In this document: one piece after another, positions 1 to 9,164 of the stretch | Layout: every line of letters starts with the position of its first letter | Numbering within the stretch: the stretch's first letter is position 1 | Assembly: GCA_032718475.1 (NCBI GenBank) | Contig: JAUCBJ010004894.1 | Coordinates: 1-29,342 of the forward strand | Length of the DNA: 29,342 nt | DNA from: Nemertoderma westbladi | Taxonomy: Eukaryota; Xenacoelomorpha; Nemertodermatida; Nemertodermatidae | Direction: 5' to 3' | The notes under the pieces: generated by a model | Told to the model about the DNA's origin: nothing | Databases searched by the model: none | The model's input: the letters and a program-made list of their open reading frames with translations, nothing else | Translations under genes and position numbers: made by a program

Positions 1-738
1 GGGGGGGGGGGTACACCATTTTCGGACAATTCTTCGATTTATCTCTCTCAGCATTTCAAAATTATTTGGTTTTTGGCTATAATTTGGAGTATAGGTACCT
101 AAAATGCTATTCTACATGATTGCTCAGAAAAATTTTATTTTTCGCTATTTAATATTAGTTAATACAAGTTAACAATAATAAAAATTAATTGCGCTTTAAA
201 ACCCTTAAGGCTTTTAAAGTTCTAAATTTAAACACATGAAAGTTTTTTTATATGATAGATCAAAGATGGCGCAACATAACTATCAGGCAAAATTTTGTGA
301 AAATAATTCTGCGCCGCTAGGTGGCGTAGCTAATTTATGCTATTTTTTGAGTTTGTTATAAATAGTATTAAATTTTATTAACAAAAAATTTCAAAAAGTT
401 GTCTGTTACTTTTATGCAGGGTGGCTAATGAGACACCCACAGTAGGGTTTTGAAGTTGACAATTTCCCAAATAAAATATTTGGAGATAATCGACCTTTCA
501 TTATACATAGTAATAGTAATTTCAATAGGATTCCCTAAATGGAAATTGTTACAACTTGAAAACTAAAAGAGCTATTAAATAGCGGTTTTCAGATTTGGAA
601 ACACCATTTAATCGATCGTAAAAATAATGTCGCAATATTTTGGACCAAAATGGTGTACCCATGACCTACTATAACAGTCTGTAACAGTCTACTACTGTTA
701 TAGTAGGTCATGGGGTACCCCCCCCCCCCCCCCCCCCC
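1..738. repeat. Foldback/TIR-type repeat bounded by poly-G and poly-C
   Basis: The window opens with 11 Gs followed by TACACCATTTT. The same string occurs inverted at 645-658 (AAAATGGTGTAC), so 9-660 looks like a short DNA element of about 650 bp with inverted ends of at least 12 bp. Next to it, 655-677 and 695-718 form a second inverted repeat of 23 bp (core ATGACCTACTATAACAG, one-base bulge, 17-nt loop). A run of 21 Cs ends the block at 718-738. There is no reading frame inside. I do not recognise the family; a MITE or foldback element is an inference from the symmetry. Confidence 0.5.
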
Positions 739-1147
739 TAAAAAGAGCTAAATTTATTTATTTATTAAGACTGCGCACATTAATATTTTATAATAAGGTT
801 ATAATAAATTATTCATTAAGAATGTCACTCTTTATGAAGTACCAACCGAATGTCACACTTTATGATGTGCCAACCGAATATACCAACCGAATATACCAAC
901 CGAATATACCAACCGAATATACCAACCGAATATACATGCCGTGTAAAAGGACCCATTTGTGTTGATATGAAATAAAGTAATCTTGTCTTTGGAATAAATC
1001 GCAATATTTCCGTAACTTCCCATTGTCCGCGTGTTAAGAATTTACCCTGTAAGAAATAGAGGCTAATTAGAGTCAGATAGAAAAAAAAAACAATTTATTT
1101 ACCTGAGTGAAATAAAGTTGCCATTATTTCGATATGCGGTGGCGTGT
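739..1147. repeat. AT-rich stretch with 13-bp tandem repeat
   Basis: No gene is visible. At 870-934 there are five head-to-tail copies of a 13-bp unit (CCAACCGAATATA). Two longer copies of a related unit (GAATGTCAC-CTTTATGA plus CCAACC) precede it at about 820-877. The segment after it (about 940-1000) has AATAAA-like strings and resembles the 3' end of a LINE or SINE, but this cannot be assigned. Poly-A occurs around 1081-1090. Confidence 0.55.
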
Positions 1148-1391
1148 CACTTAGAAAATTGGTTAACTGGTCAAAATCACATTCGAGAAAAACGCAGTTA
1201 AAATTTAAATGGTAAATGGATTTTAGATGGACATGACGATTTGAATTACATTTTTCAAATACTTAAAATAACATTTAAGGCAAGAAAAAAGGCAAGTGTT
1301 AGCGCATTGGAAAGGTAAATAAATGTTCTCTATTAACGTTTATGAATAACTAAAAATCGACCAGATGACCAGTTAACCCTTTTTCTAGGTG
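1148..1391. mobile_element. MITE-like DNA element (244 bp)
   Basis: The ends are imperfect terminal inverted repeats of about 26 bp. The left end at 1148-1173 reads CACTTAGAAAATTGGTTAAC, and the right end at 1366-1391, read on the other strand, is CACCTAGAAAAAGGGTTAAC followed by TGGTCA. The interior has no reading frame. I could not find a convincing target-site duplication, so the superfamily is undetermined. Confidence 0.55.
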
Positions 1392-1789
1392 ACGTAGGCC
1401 TATTATAAATAATTCGTAATAATTTATTAGTAAAAAATAGTAAAAAATGTATAATATCATATTTAATTAAATTCACGTTAAGTCTTCTGCAGTAAGTAAA
1501 CATATTAACAATAAATTAAGTTTGTAATTAATTAACAATATAGGCCTAATTGCGGCTACGCCGTACTGAGACTGAAAGATATTAATTTAATCTTTAAAAA
1601 TATATAAACCCCAATTGGGGGAATCGGTATAAGTGTCATATGGAAGTTACTATGAAATATTTATTTAAATTAAATATACAACAGTTATATTAATAAAAAG
1701 AAAGATGTTAAGGAATGAATCAGAACTGATATTATTGTTTATGATGTAATGTAAATGGGTTTGTTCAGTTTTTAAAGTTGCAACAGCTC
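1392..1789. other. AT-rich flank without a gene; holds LINE target sequence
   Basis: There is no supportable gene. A short palindrome CCCCAATTGGGG sits at about 1608-1620. At 1741-1768 a 28-bp segment is present that also occurs inverted at 11750-11778. At 1777-1789 the string GTTGCAACAGCTC matches 11786-11798 in direct orientation. The LINE begins directly after it. Confidence 0.5.
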
Positions 1790-3103
1790 AACATAAGTAT
1801 TGTATCCAAAATTCTTGAACGTTCAGTGTACACTCAGCTAGAGTTCCATCTTAACAAACTCAATTTAATATACGAATTTCAATCTGGCTTCCGTAAATCT
1901 TACTCTACAGATAGTTGTCTAATCAATTTGACGGATAATATTAGGTGTAACAACGCGAAGGGATTGTATACCGGTATGGTAATGTTAGATTTACAGAAGG
2001 CCTTTGACACGGTTGATCACGAAATATTACTAGGAAAACTAGATCTTATGGGTGTGGGCTCAATTAATTGGTTCAGGTCATACTTATCAGATAGGGGTCA
2101 AGTTGTAGATATAAATAAAACTCAGTCCTCAGTTCAGAAAATTAAGTGTGGAGTACCGCAGGGTAGCATCTTAGGGCCGTTGCTGTTTGTATGTTACGTA
2201 AATGATATGATTAGTAGCATAGATCCGGACTTTAAACTAATATTATACGCTGATGATAGTGCATTAATCTTTTCTCACAGGGACCCGGACACAATTTGTG
2301 AAAAACTAGGCAAAGTTCTAGAATCCTGCAACGAATGGCTCATCGATAATAAGCTTTCAATTCACTACGGCAAAACTGAAAATATTTTATTCGGCTCGAA
2401 AAGAAAATTAAACAAGTTCCGAAACTTTGAAGTAATTAGCAACGGCCACAAAATTGAAAATAAAAAAGAAGTTAAATATTTAGGCTCCAAATTGGATTGT
2501 AGTTTATCCGGAGAAAGCATTGTTAAAAATATTATTGCAAAAGTTAATGGCAGACTAAAGTTTCTTTATCGACATAAAAATAGCCTAAATTTTAATTCTC
2601 GTAGGTTGCTTTCTTCATCTTTAATTCAATGTCATATTGACTATGCAAGTTCATCTTGGTATGAAGGCTTAACTAAAAATCTCAAAAATAGGTTACAAAC
2701 AGCTCAAAACAAGGTAGTACGTTTTATTAATGATTATAAACCACGTCACCATTTAACCCCTGAAGATTTTAATCAGTCTGGTTTAATTCAAATAGAGAGT
2801 AGAGTTAAGCAGCTTCGGCTCAACCATGTACATAAAGTTTTCAATGATAACTGCCCTAAATACTTAAATCAAAAATTTACCAAACTAAGTGATACACATT
2901 CATACGGCACCAGAGCCAGCACATCAAATTTTTATGTTCCCAATTGTATATCCTTTGAAAGCGAAACGTTTTTCTTTAATGGAATAAAGAATTGGAATTC
3001 CTTACCGAATAACATTAAAAATATTAAAAATGAACATGCCTTTAAGTCTGCAGTAAAATCCCATCTCCAAGACCAGTGCAAATTCTTATATAGCAGTATT
3101 TAG
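1778..3103 (+). pseudogene. Reverse transcriptase of non-LTR element, 5' truncated
   Basis: This open frame of about 440 codons encodes the LINE reverse transcriptase, which copies element RNA at a nicked genomic target. Visible RT motifs in order: SKILERSVYTQL with QSGFRKSYSTDS (motifs 1-2), MLDLQKAFDTVDHEILL (motif A Asp), GVPQGSILGPLLF (motif B), ILYADDSALI (motif C, catalytic YADD intact), then thumb and C-terminal region with 'QCHIDYASSSWY'. There are no internal stops or frameshifts, so the insertion is fairly young. The N-terminus is missing: the first residues (about 4-5 codons) come from flanking DNA, not from the element, so no real start codon exists. Endonuclease and ORF1 are absent. 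The protein is not expected to be functional. Confidence 0.88.
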
Positions 3104-3246
3104 TTTAGTTCAATATTAAATAGGTGCATGTGCAATAATTAGTAATAATGTTCAATTTTGTATTTCTTGTATCTTATTTAGTTTAAATTATATAATTATT
3201 CTATATACAGTAGTTAGTTTAGTTTGTATTGGTAACCAAGTAACTT

Positions 3247-3293
3247 GAAGGACCCCCTTGGAAATAAGCTGCAAAGCTTTAGGGGTTATCCTT
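3247..3293 (+). promoter_or_regulatory. 3' UTR stem-loop of the LINE
   Basis: The string AAGCT-GCAA-AGCTT forms an inner stem. It is enclosed by CCCCT / AGGGG and AAGGA / TCCTT, giving an extended hairpin about 85 bp before the (ATCT)n tail. LINEs of this group often carry such a 3' hairpin, which their RT recognises; the function here is inferred. Confidence 0.5.
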
Positions 3294-3381
3294 TATGTTA
3301 TGTTGGACAATACTTACTATACATTAATAATTTTACTGAGTTAATGTATTGGTTTCTATTGTTTGCATAATATATAAATAA

Positions 3382-3553
<172 letters not shown>

Positions 3554-4832
3554 CCAATTTATTTATTTAATATCACCTGGCAGCAATACTCGAGCTGAAT
3601 ATTTATTTAATTAATATCACCTGGCAGCAATACTCGAGCTGAATATTTATTTATTTAATATCACCTGGCAGCAATACTCGAGCTGAATATTTATTTATTT
3701 AATATCACCTGGCAGCAATACTCGAGCTGAATATTTATTTATTTAATATCACCTGGCAGCAATACTCGAGCTGAATATTTATTTATTTAATATCACCTGG
3801 CAGCAATACTCGAGCTGAATATTTATTTATTTAATATCACTTGGCAGCAATACTCGAGCTGAATATTTATTTATTTAATATCACCTGGCAGCAATACTCG
3901 AGCTGAATATTTATTTATTTAATATCACTTGGCAGCAATACTCGAGCTGAATATTTATTTATTTAATATCACTTGGCAGCAATACTCGAGCTGAATATTT
4001 ATTTATTTAATATCACCTGGCAGCAATACTCGAGCTGAATATTTATTTATTTAATATCACCTGGCAGCAATACTCGAGCTGAATATTTATTTATTTAATA
4101 TCACCTGGCAGCAATACTCGAGCTGAATATTTATTTATTTAATATCACTTGGCAGCAATACTCGAGCTGAATATTTATTTATTTAATATCACCTGGCAGC
4201 AATACTCGAGCTGAATATTTATTTATTTAATATCACCTGGCAGCAATACTCGAGCTGAATATTTATTTATTTAATATCACCTGGCAGCAATACTCGAGCT
4301 GAATATTTATTTATTTAATATCACCTGGCAGCAATACTCGAGCTGAATATTTATTTATTTAATATCACCTGGCAGCAATACTCGAGCTGAATATTTATTT
4401 ATTTAATATCACCTGGCAGCAATACTCGAGCTGAATATTTATTTATTTAATATCACCTGGCAGCAATACTCGAGCTGAATATTTATTTATTTAATATCAC
4501 CTGGCAGCAATACTCGAGCTGAATATTTATTTATTTAATATCACCTGGCAGCAATACTCGAGCTGAATATTTATTTATTTAATATCACCTGGCAGCAATA
4601 CTCGAGCTGAATATTTATTTATTTAATATCACTTGGCAGCAATACTCGAGCTGAATATTTATTTAATTAATATCACCTGGCAGCAATACTCGAGCTGAAT
4701 ATTTATTTATTTAATATCACTTGGCAGCAATACTCGAGCTGAATATTTATTTATTTAATATCACCTGGCAGCAATACTCGAGCTGAATATTTATTTATTT
4801 AATATCACTTGGCAGCAATACTCGAGCTGAAT
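3554..4832. repeat. 44-bp minisatellite (left part)
   Basis: There are about 29 tandem copies of a 44-bp unit containing ATCACCTGGCAGCAATACTC and an AT-rich half with TTTATTTATTT. Variants are sparse: CCTGG versus CTTGG, and TTTATTT versus TTTAATT. There is no reading frame. The array was split by LTR element A and continues at 11457-11517. Confidence 0.93.
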
Positions 4833-5373
4833 TGTTAGCTTATCCAATTCCGCTAACACAAACCCATAGAGTGAGCCATAAAGCAATATTGGGAGCACGA
4901 GGTTGATTACCAATCAACCTCGTGTCAGCCCAGTAAACGGGGACAATAGGCCCCAAAGGAGACACACACAATAAGGGTCAGGGGCCAAACCCCTAACCAA
5001 GAGAGAACAGATGGAGTGAACGGGAACACTCCACGGGGTGCCAACAAGGGTATCAACCAATCAGAGGGGGGCAAGGCATCGATTAGGTAGTAATTAGGCC
5101 AACCGTGCAATATAACCAGTAACCCAATATCAGTAATTCAGTTATCTCAGTGCAGTAGTGCTAGCATAGGTTAATTAGTTTAGATAGGGGAGCACGGGAC
5201 TTTAGTTACTGTATCCCGCCTTCCATATACTATACAATATATCTATATCTTATACCTTTATTATTATACACCGAACTTCAGAACTCATTTCACTTTCATT
5301 CACTCTTTATACACGGCGGGGACGCGTGAACTAAATACCGGATAAATCGGGATCCCTCCTGGATCCCGTCACA
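4833..5373 (+). repeat. 5' LTR of element A
   Basis: The LTR is 541 bp, begins TGTTAGC and ends CCGTCACA. A short inverted repeat TGTTAGC...GCTAACA lies at its very start, followed by a hairpin GAGGTTGATT-ACC-AATCAACCTC at about 4900-4922. The AT-rich TATACTATACAATATATC stretch at about 5226-5245 is the likeliest promoter TATA region. It differs from the 3' LTR at three sites: G/A near 4909, A/C near 5001 and T/C near 5213. Confidence 0.93.
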
Positions 5374-5434
5374 GTAACTAAAACCAACCGCTGCCCTAGC
5401 TAGCCAAACCATCAGCCACCAATTACCAAAGGAG
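5374..5434 (+). promoter_or_regulatory. Leader of element A; no canonical primer-binding site seen
   Basis: The 61 bp between LTR and first ATG read GTAACTAAAACCAACCGCTG and on. A tRNA-primed element normally has TGG... here, complementary to a tRNA 3' end, and none is present within about 20 bp of the LTR. Priming from an internal tRNA region or another mode is possible. The relevant stretch of element B is deleted, so it cannot be compared. Confidence 0.4.
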
Positions 5435-6682
5435 ATGAGTCAGTCAAGAAAGACGACACCGCCGCGGACCCCGGACGGCGATCTAACGATCCGCGAGGCC
5501 GCGACGAGACGGTATGCACCCACAACGCCGAACCCATCGAGAACGGGCCATCCGGCGATCCGAGACGAGGGGGGCCGTCTACAGCGAGAGGACGAGACGG
5601 GAAGGAAGAAAGACGAGTCGACGCGGATCGAGGGTCGACGTACCGATGTCGCCGGCCAGCCACAGGCCGAGGGCGACGGACGACCCACCGGAACGGCGAC
5701 GGTGGGGCCGCCGGTACGACGTCGGGCCCGGAGAGACGGAGGAGAGGTCGGCGACGAGGACGTCGGGGTTTCTGATCGACTTCGACGGGCCTACCTCGCG
5801 ACCCGGAAGCAACTGAGAGAGGCCAGAGGAAGGGCGAAGATAGACAAGGTGAGATTAACAAGAGGACTAGGTGAGTCGAGCAGATACTTTGATTACCTAA
5901 TGCGTTTTGGGCAGAGAGAACTAGCCGAGGAGAGGGCGAGGGGAGTTGCCAACGAACTGATTGAAGTATGGGAGTGTAGGGGTATGGAACCTAGCGTAGT
6001 GTACGTAGGGCCATACTTAGTCGATGCCCGGGGAGTAAAATTAGTGGGTTGGAAGAGACCTGAGGAGGGCGAATCCGAGGTTAAACCCGAGGATTCGGTC
6101 TCGTCGGTAGGAGGAAGTTCCGGGAGGTGGGGGAAAGTTGGTGGGACGGAGGGGCGACGGGAGTCCGTCGCAACCGATAAGTCTGCTACATCCTCCGCAA
6201 AAGAAAGAAGGGTGCGGGAGATAGGTCTGACGTGTGAATTAGAAACGGTGGCGAATGAGCAGAATGAGTTAGAGTGGCAATTGAGAGAGAAAACCGCATT
6301 GTTGGAGGGAGAAGAAGAGTGGGCGAGGGAGTGTAGAGAGGAAGCCGAGGGGTGTAGAGAGGGAGCCGAGGAGTGTAGAGAGGCAGCCGAGGAGTGTAGA
6401 GAGCGGGAGATGGGAGTAGAGAGCGAGTCGGCGAGGCGGTTGGAGATGACTGCGAGATGGTCAGAGTTGGAAGAACAGAATATGCGAGAGAGAGAGATAG
6501 AGAGTAAGCGCGTGCAGGATGATTTGCGTGCCCAGCTAGAGAGGCTTACACAATATCAAGCCAAACTGAATCAGCGCCGACTAGAACTGGCGCGGTTGGA
6601 ACTATCAGAGAGTGAGACCCCACTTACAGACACCGGGCGAGAGAACCAGAACTGGTGTAGCCGTACGGGCGGGGGGGGGTAG
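5435..6682 (+). CDS. Gag-like N-terminal protein of element A (coiled coil)
   Basis: This is a frame of 415 codons opening 62 bp after the LTR (ATG in AAGGAGATGAG). Residues 1-125 are Arg/Pro/Glu-rich and probably disordered. Residues about 165-210 (ELAEERARGVANELIEVWEC, VVYVGPYL, GVKLVGW) look globular and are conserved in element B. Residues about 265-395 are Glu/Arg/Gln-rich with repeated 'ECREEAEGC'-type units, typical of a long coiled coil that could mediate particle assembly. The frame ends right after a 9-G run, whereas in B the homologous frame passes through its G run into the Asn-rich region. A function as Gag is inferred from position and from the zinc knuckles further on; the region itself matches no family I can name. 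Confidence 0.7.
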   Translation: MSQSRKTTPPRTPDGDLTIREAATRRYAPTTPNPSRTGHPAIRDEGGRLQREDETGRKKDESTRIEGRRTDVAGQPQAEGDGRPTGTATVGPPVRRRARRDGGEVGDEDVGVSDRLRRAYLATRKQLREARGRAKIDKVRLTRGLGESSRYFDYLMRFGQRELAEERARGVANELIEVWECRGMEPSVVYVGPYLVDARGVKLVGWKRPEEGESEVKPEDSVSSVGGSSGRWGKVGGTEGRRESVATDKSATSSAKERRVREIGLTCELETVANEQNELEWQLREKTALLEGEEEWARECREEAEGCREGAEECREAAEECREREMGVESESARRLEMTARWSELEEQNMREREIESKRVQDDLRAQLERLTQYQAKLNQRRLELARLELSESETPLTDTGRENQNWCSRTGGGG

Positions 6683-7343
6683 TAGTAGTACGTTAGAAAT
6701 AGTTAATATTAATAGTACCGTAGTAGATAACCCTAATCCCTTTATTACAGGAAATAATATTTTACCGGGTAGTAGTAATTTAAATTTAAATAGAAATATT
6801 CTAAACAATAATTTCAATTCAAACCCGCAAAATAATTCGAATAATAATTTAAGTTTAGAGAATAGTAGTGATCTAAGTAATTTAAATAATTTAAATAATA
6901 ATCCCGTTTCAAACTCTAATAATTTAATTGATTTAACAAATAATATTGGGAATGGTGCTATTAATATGAGCGTGTCGGACGTACATAACCCGGCAGACGG
7001 CGACCTGGCAGGCCACGTAGTTAGTAGGCAGGAAGTGGCAGGGTTGAGCCAACCCGACGGCGGCCTGGTAGGCCACGTAGTTGGTAGGCAGGAGGTAGCG
7101 GGGTTGAGCCAACCCGAGGTGGGCCTGGTAGGCCACGCAGTAGTAGAGAGAGAGGCGGGGGTGAATAGACCCGGCCGTAGTAGAGACAGTGCGTCGACTA
7201 GAGAGGGGTGTAGAGACGAAGTAAGAGATAGTGAAGTTAGATGTGGCGAGTGGGGGGGGGGGCTATGGGCGCCCCACCACATGAGATTAGCGGCGAGAGA
7301 GGGGGGGCAGAGAATGCCCCACAAGAGGGGTGTAGAAGTGTAG
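6612..7343 (+). CDS. Asn-rich and 20-residue-repeat segment of element A Gag-like region
   Basis: The frame overlaps the end of the first Gag-like frame and probably represents its continuation after the poly-G tract (about 6683 onward). It holds an Asn-rich, low-complexity stretch (6690-6955) with the string 'VDNPN' that recurs in element B. Then follow 2.7 copies of a 20-residue, 60-bp repeat (QEVAGLSQPDGGLVGHVVGR type; 6985-7145). It stops with TAG TAA at 7341-7346. No enzymatic motif is present. The part before 6680 is a shadow of the first frame. Confidence 0.5.
   Translation: MRPHLQTPGERTRTGVAVRAGGGSSSTLEIVNINSTVVDNPNPFITGNNILPGSSNLNLNRNILNNNFNSNPQNNSNNNLSLENSSDLSNLNNLNNNPVSNSNNLIDLTNNIGNGAINMSVSDVHNPADGDLAGHVVSRQEVAGLSQPDGGLVGHVVGRQEVAGLSQPEVGLVGHAVVEREAGVNRPGRSRDSASTREGCRDEVRDSEVRCGEWGGGLWAPHHMRLAAREGGQRMPHKRGVEV
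6671..6679 (+). promoter_or_regulatory. Poly-G junction between two Gag-like frames
   Basis: Nine Gs sit where the first frame stops (TAG at 6680) and the next frame, displaced by one base, runs open. The homologous site in B (20056-20075) has 20 Gs and keeps both sides in one frame. It is either a slippage-prone lesion or a frameshift site; see the findings. Confidence 0.45.
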
Positions 7344-7446
7344 TAAGAGGTAGTGAAGTTAGAAGTGGCGGGTGGGGGGGGGGCTTCGGACACCCCACCG
7401 CGAGAAGTTAGTAGAGAGAGAGGGGGGGCAGAGAGTGTCCCACAGC
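7203..7446 (+). repeat. 122-bp tandem duplication in element A
   Basis: Two adjacent copies (7203-7324 and 7325-7446) begin GAGGGGTGTAGA and contain a long G run followed by a CCCCAC arm, so each can fold back. The period of 122 is not a multiple of 3, so the duplication changes the reading frame and probably helped break the Gag-like frame. Confidence 0.7.
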
Positions 7447-8246
7447 CGTCAGCGGATAATGCGCGGGCCGAATCAGGTAAACCGCAACACCCGGCGACGG
7501 AGAGTAATAGGGGGATTGCGAGTATCCCCAGCGGCGTGCGATCGAGCAGAGAGAGGCAGGTTGACGTCGCGAGAGGGCAGGCGAAGCGTCGAGCCCGATC
7601 AGAAGAGGGAAGAAGAACAGTGGAGTTTAATCGGGAGGTCGACGAGAGACCTCACGAGCCGGAATACTACACAGAAAAGAGAAGAAGAGAAGATAGTAGA
7701 AGAAGTGTCGCCACGAACGATAGCAGTGCGAGGACGGATAACGGACCGTCGACAGTAGAGATGGAGTCAGGGGGCCAGTGGGGTCGAACTTCGGGAGATT
7801 GCCGTAGCCCCGGAGAAACGCACCGCACCCCAAGAGAGGGGTACAGGAGGCACCAATACAAAGTCGAGAACAGGAGAGGGGATCGAAGAGAAGCTTCCCG
7901 ACGGGATATAGCTGCCGATCGAGAGTGCAGTAGTCGCGGGGAGATTCGAGATTCGCAAAGAATAAACTTCGGTTCGGAAGGGCACATGCAGACTGCAGGA
8001 CATACTGTAGGCCTTACTGCACATACTATTATAGGCCATGCTGGGAGAGATAGAGTAGGCGATGGGGTAGCGCGAACGACGGGATTAAACCCGGAAGTCG
8101 CGGAGTACATACCGGTAGGTAGGCGAGAGGTAGGTAGGCCTATATCGGTACAGCAGCATGACTATAATACACAGGGACATAACATGTATCCAGGGGAGGG
8201 GGGAGTTATTGGAGATAGACGTATGGGCCCCAATGTATTAACATAA
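7347..8246 (+). CDS. Arg-rich segment of element A Gag-like region
   Basis: It continues in the same frame after the double stop at 7341-7346 and is open to TAA at 8244. The product is very Arg/Glu/Ser-rich and basic, with no globular domain I recognise. It occupies the place where element B keeps the conserved BEL/Pao Gag core, which A has lost. It may be real non-structured Gag sequence or a frame kept open by composition. Confidence 0.4.
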   Translation, partial: EVVKLEVAGGGGASDTPPREVSRERGGAESVPQPSADNARAESGKPQHPATESNRGIASIPSGVRSSRERQVDVARGQAKRRARSEEGRRTVEFNREVDERPHEPEYYTEKRRREDSRRSVATNDSSARTDNGPSTVEMESGGQWGRTSGDCRSPGETHRTPREGYRRHQYKVENRRGDRREASRRDIAADRECSSRGEIRDSQRINFGSEGHMQTAGHTVGLTAHTIIGHAGRDRVGDGVARTTGLNPEVAEYIPVGRREVGRPISVQQHDYNTQGHNMYPGEGGVIGDRRMGPNVLT

Positions 8247-9136
8247 CCCCAGTACCAAACATACCGGCCGGGGGGGGACAGGGTGACATTCCCCCATCAC
8301 AATATCGACAATATACCCCAATAGGAGCGAGAACATCGAACCCCTTGGACGAGAACAGGTCGTGCGGACAGTCAATACCACACGCGGCCGTACAGGGGAC
8401 TGCTAGTCCACAGTTAGCTGGTAGCAGGGCCACACCGTGGCAGGGACAGAAAGAAAATAACACCAAAAATAAACACAATCCCAATATACCCAGTAGGCCG
8501 AGTCTAGACAACCAAAACATTAAATCGGTACATATAAACCTAAGCGCGATACGTGAAGGACTATACAGGAAACGCTATAATCCAGGATTCCAATGTCAAT
8601 TACATCGGGACGGAACCCATAAGACCAGGAGTTGTAAGTACTGGCAAGCGTTGCCCAAACGAGATCGTGTAGCCTACACAGACGCAAACGGACTATGTCA
8701 TCGATGTGTGGTAAAAGGACACAGATCCGGAGAGTGTTGGAAAGGGAGAGGATGTGAAAGGACTAAACCAGGGGCAGAGAAGCCCATTAGCAAACATAAG
8801 GGAGTCGGGAAAGTAGGAGGAGGCGTGTTGCATACACACGCAGGACGGACACAGTGCGAGGGGGCATTGCACGGGCAGACACCGCGTATACCGAGGAACG
8901 AGCGGGGGTCGTCGAGGGCTCTAATGCCAGCGCACATACGAAGGGGGAGGCCAGCAAAGGTGGCACCGAAGAGAGTGTGGCGAAGAGTTAGAGGACGTAT
9001 AGGAGGGCAGCAGGAGAGTGCCTACTGGAAGAAGGGGCACCTGAGAGTTTTTAGTCGTCCAAAGTTTTGGACTGAGGGGGGTGGGAATGAGGGCGAGACG
9101 CCCTTCCCACGCACAAAATATAAAATAATTATTTAA
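8219..9136 (+). CDS. Zinc-knuckle region of BEL/Pao-like Gag, element A
   Basis: The frame is open from 8219 (after TAG at 8216) and has no clear own ATG, so it is probably a frameshifted continuation. Around 8590-8735 it encodes a BEL/Pao-type double zinc knuckle: C-x2-H-x4-H-x4-C (CQLHRDGTHKTRSC), the linker KYWQALPKRDRV, then C-x2-C-x4-H-x4-C (CHRCVVKGHRSGEC). This nucleic-acid-binding arrangement is the usual end of Gag in BEL/Pao elements. What follows (about 8760-9136) is basic and ends FWTEGGGNEGE, resembling the extreme Pol C-terminus. Protease to integrase are deleted between. A homologous copy lies at 20931-21480 in B. Confidence 0.75.
   Translation, partial: TYGPQCINITPVPNIPAGGGQGDIPPSQYRQYTPIGARTSNPLDENRSCGQSIPHAAVQGTASPQLAGSRATPWQGQKENNTKNKHNPNIPSRPSLDNQNIKSVHINLSAIREGLYRKRYNPGFQCQLHRDGTHKTRSCKYWQALPKRDRVAYTDANGLCHRCVVKGHRSGECWKGRGCERTKPGAEKPISKHKGVGKVGGGVLHTHAGRTQCEGALHGQTPRIPRNERGSSRALMPAHIRRGRPAKVAPKRVWRRVRGRIGGQQESAYWKKGHLRVFSRPKFWTEGGGNEGETPFPRTKYKIII
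9082..9115 (+). promoter_or_regulatory. Conserved hairpin at the end of element A coding region
   Basis: The arms GTGGGAA-tga-GGGCG and CGCCC-TTCCCAC pair over 12 bp with a 3-nt bulge and a 3-nt loop. Element B has the same structure near 22568-22597 with a different loop base. Retention in both suggests a selected RNA or DNA structure. Confidence 0.55.
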
Positions 9137-9164
9137 TTAAAATAAGAAAATAATTAAATAATAG

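Noticed and set aside
3554-4832. CRISPR-like or satellite-centromere array
   Set aside because: The 44-bp units are directly adjacent with no spacers, and the array is only about 1.3 kb, so it is an ordinary minisatellite.
4925-5110. Minus-strand frame of 61 codons, repeated at 11008-11193
   Set aside because: It lies inside the LTRs and is antisense to the element. Its presence twice only reflects LTR identity.
5412-5861. Minus-strand and alternative-frame ORFs over the start of Gag of element A
   Set aside because: High GC and Arg/Pro codon bias open all frames. Only the plus frame 5435-6682 is conserved in element B.
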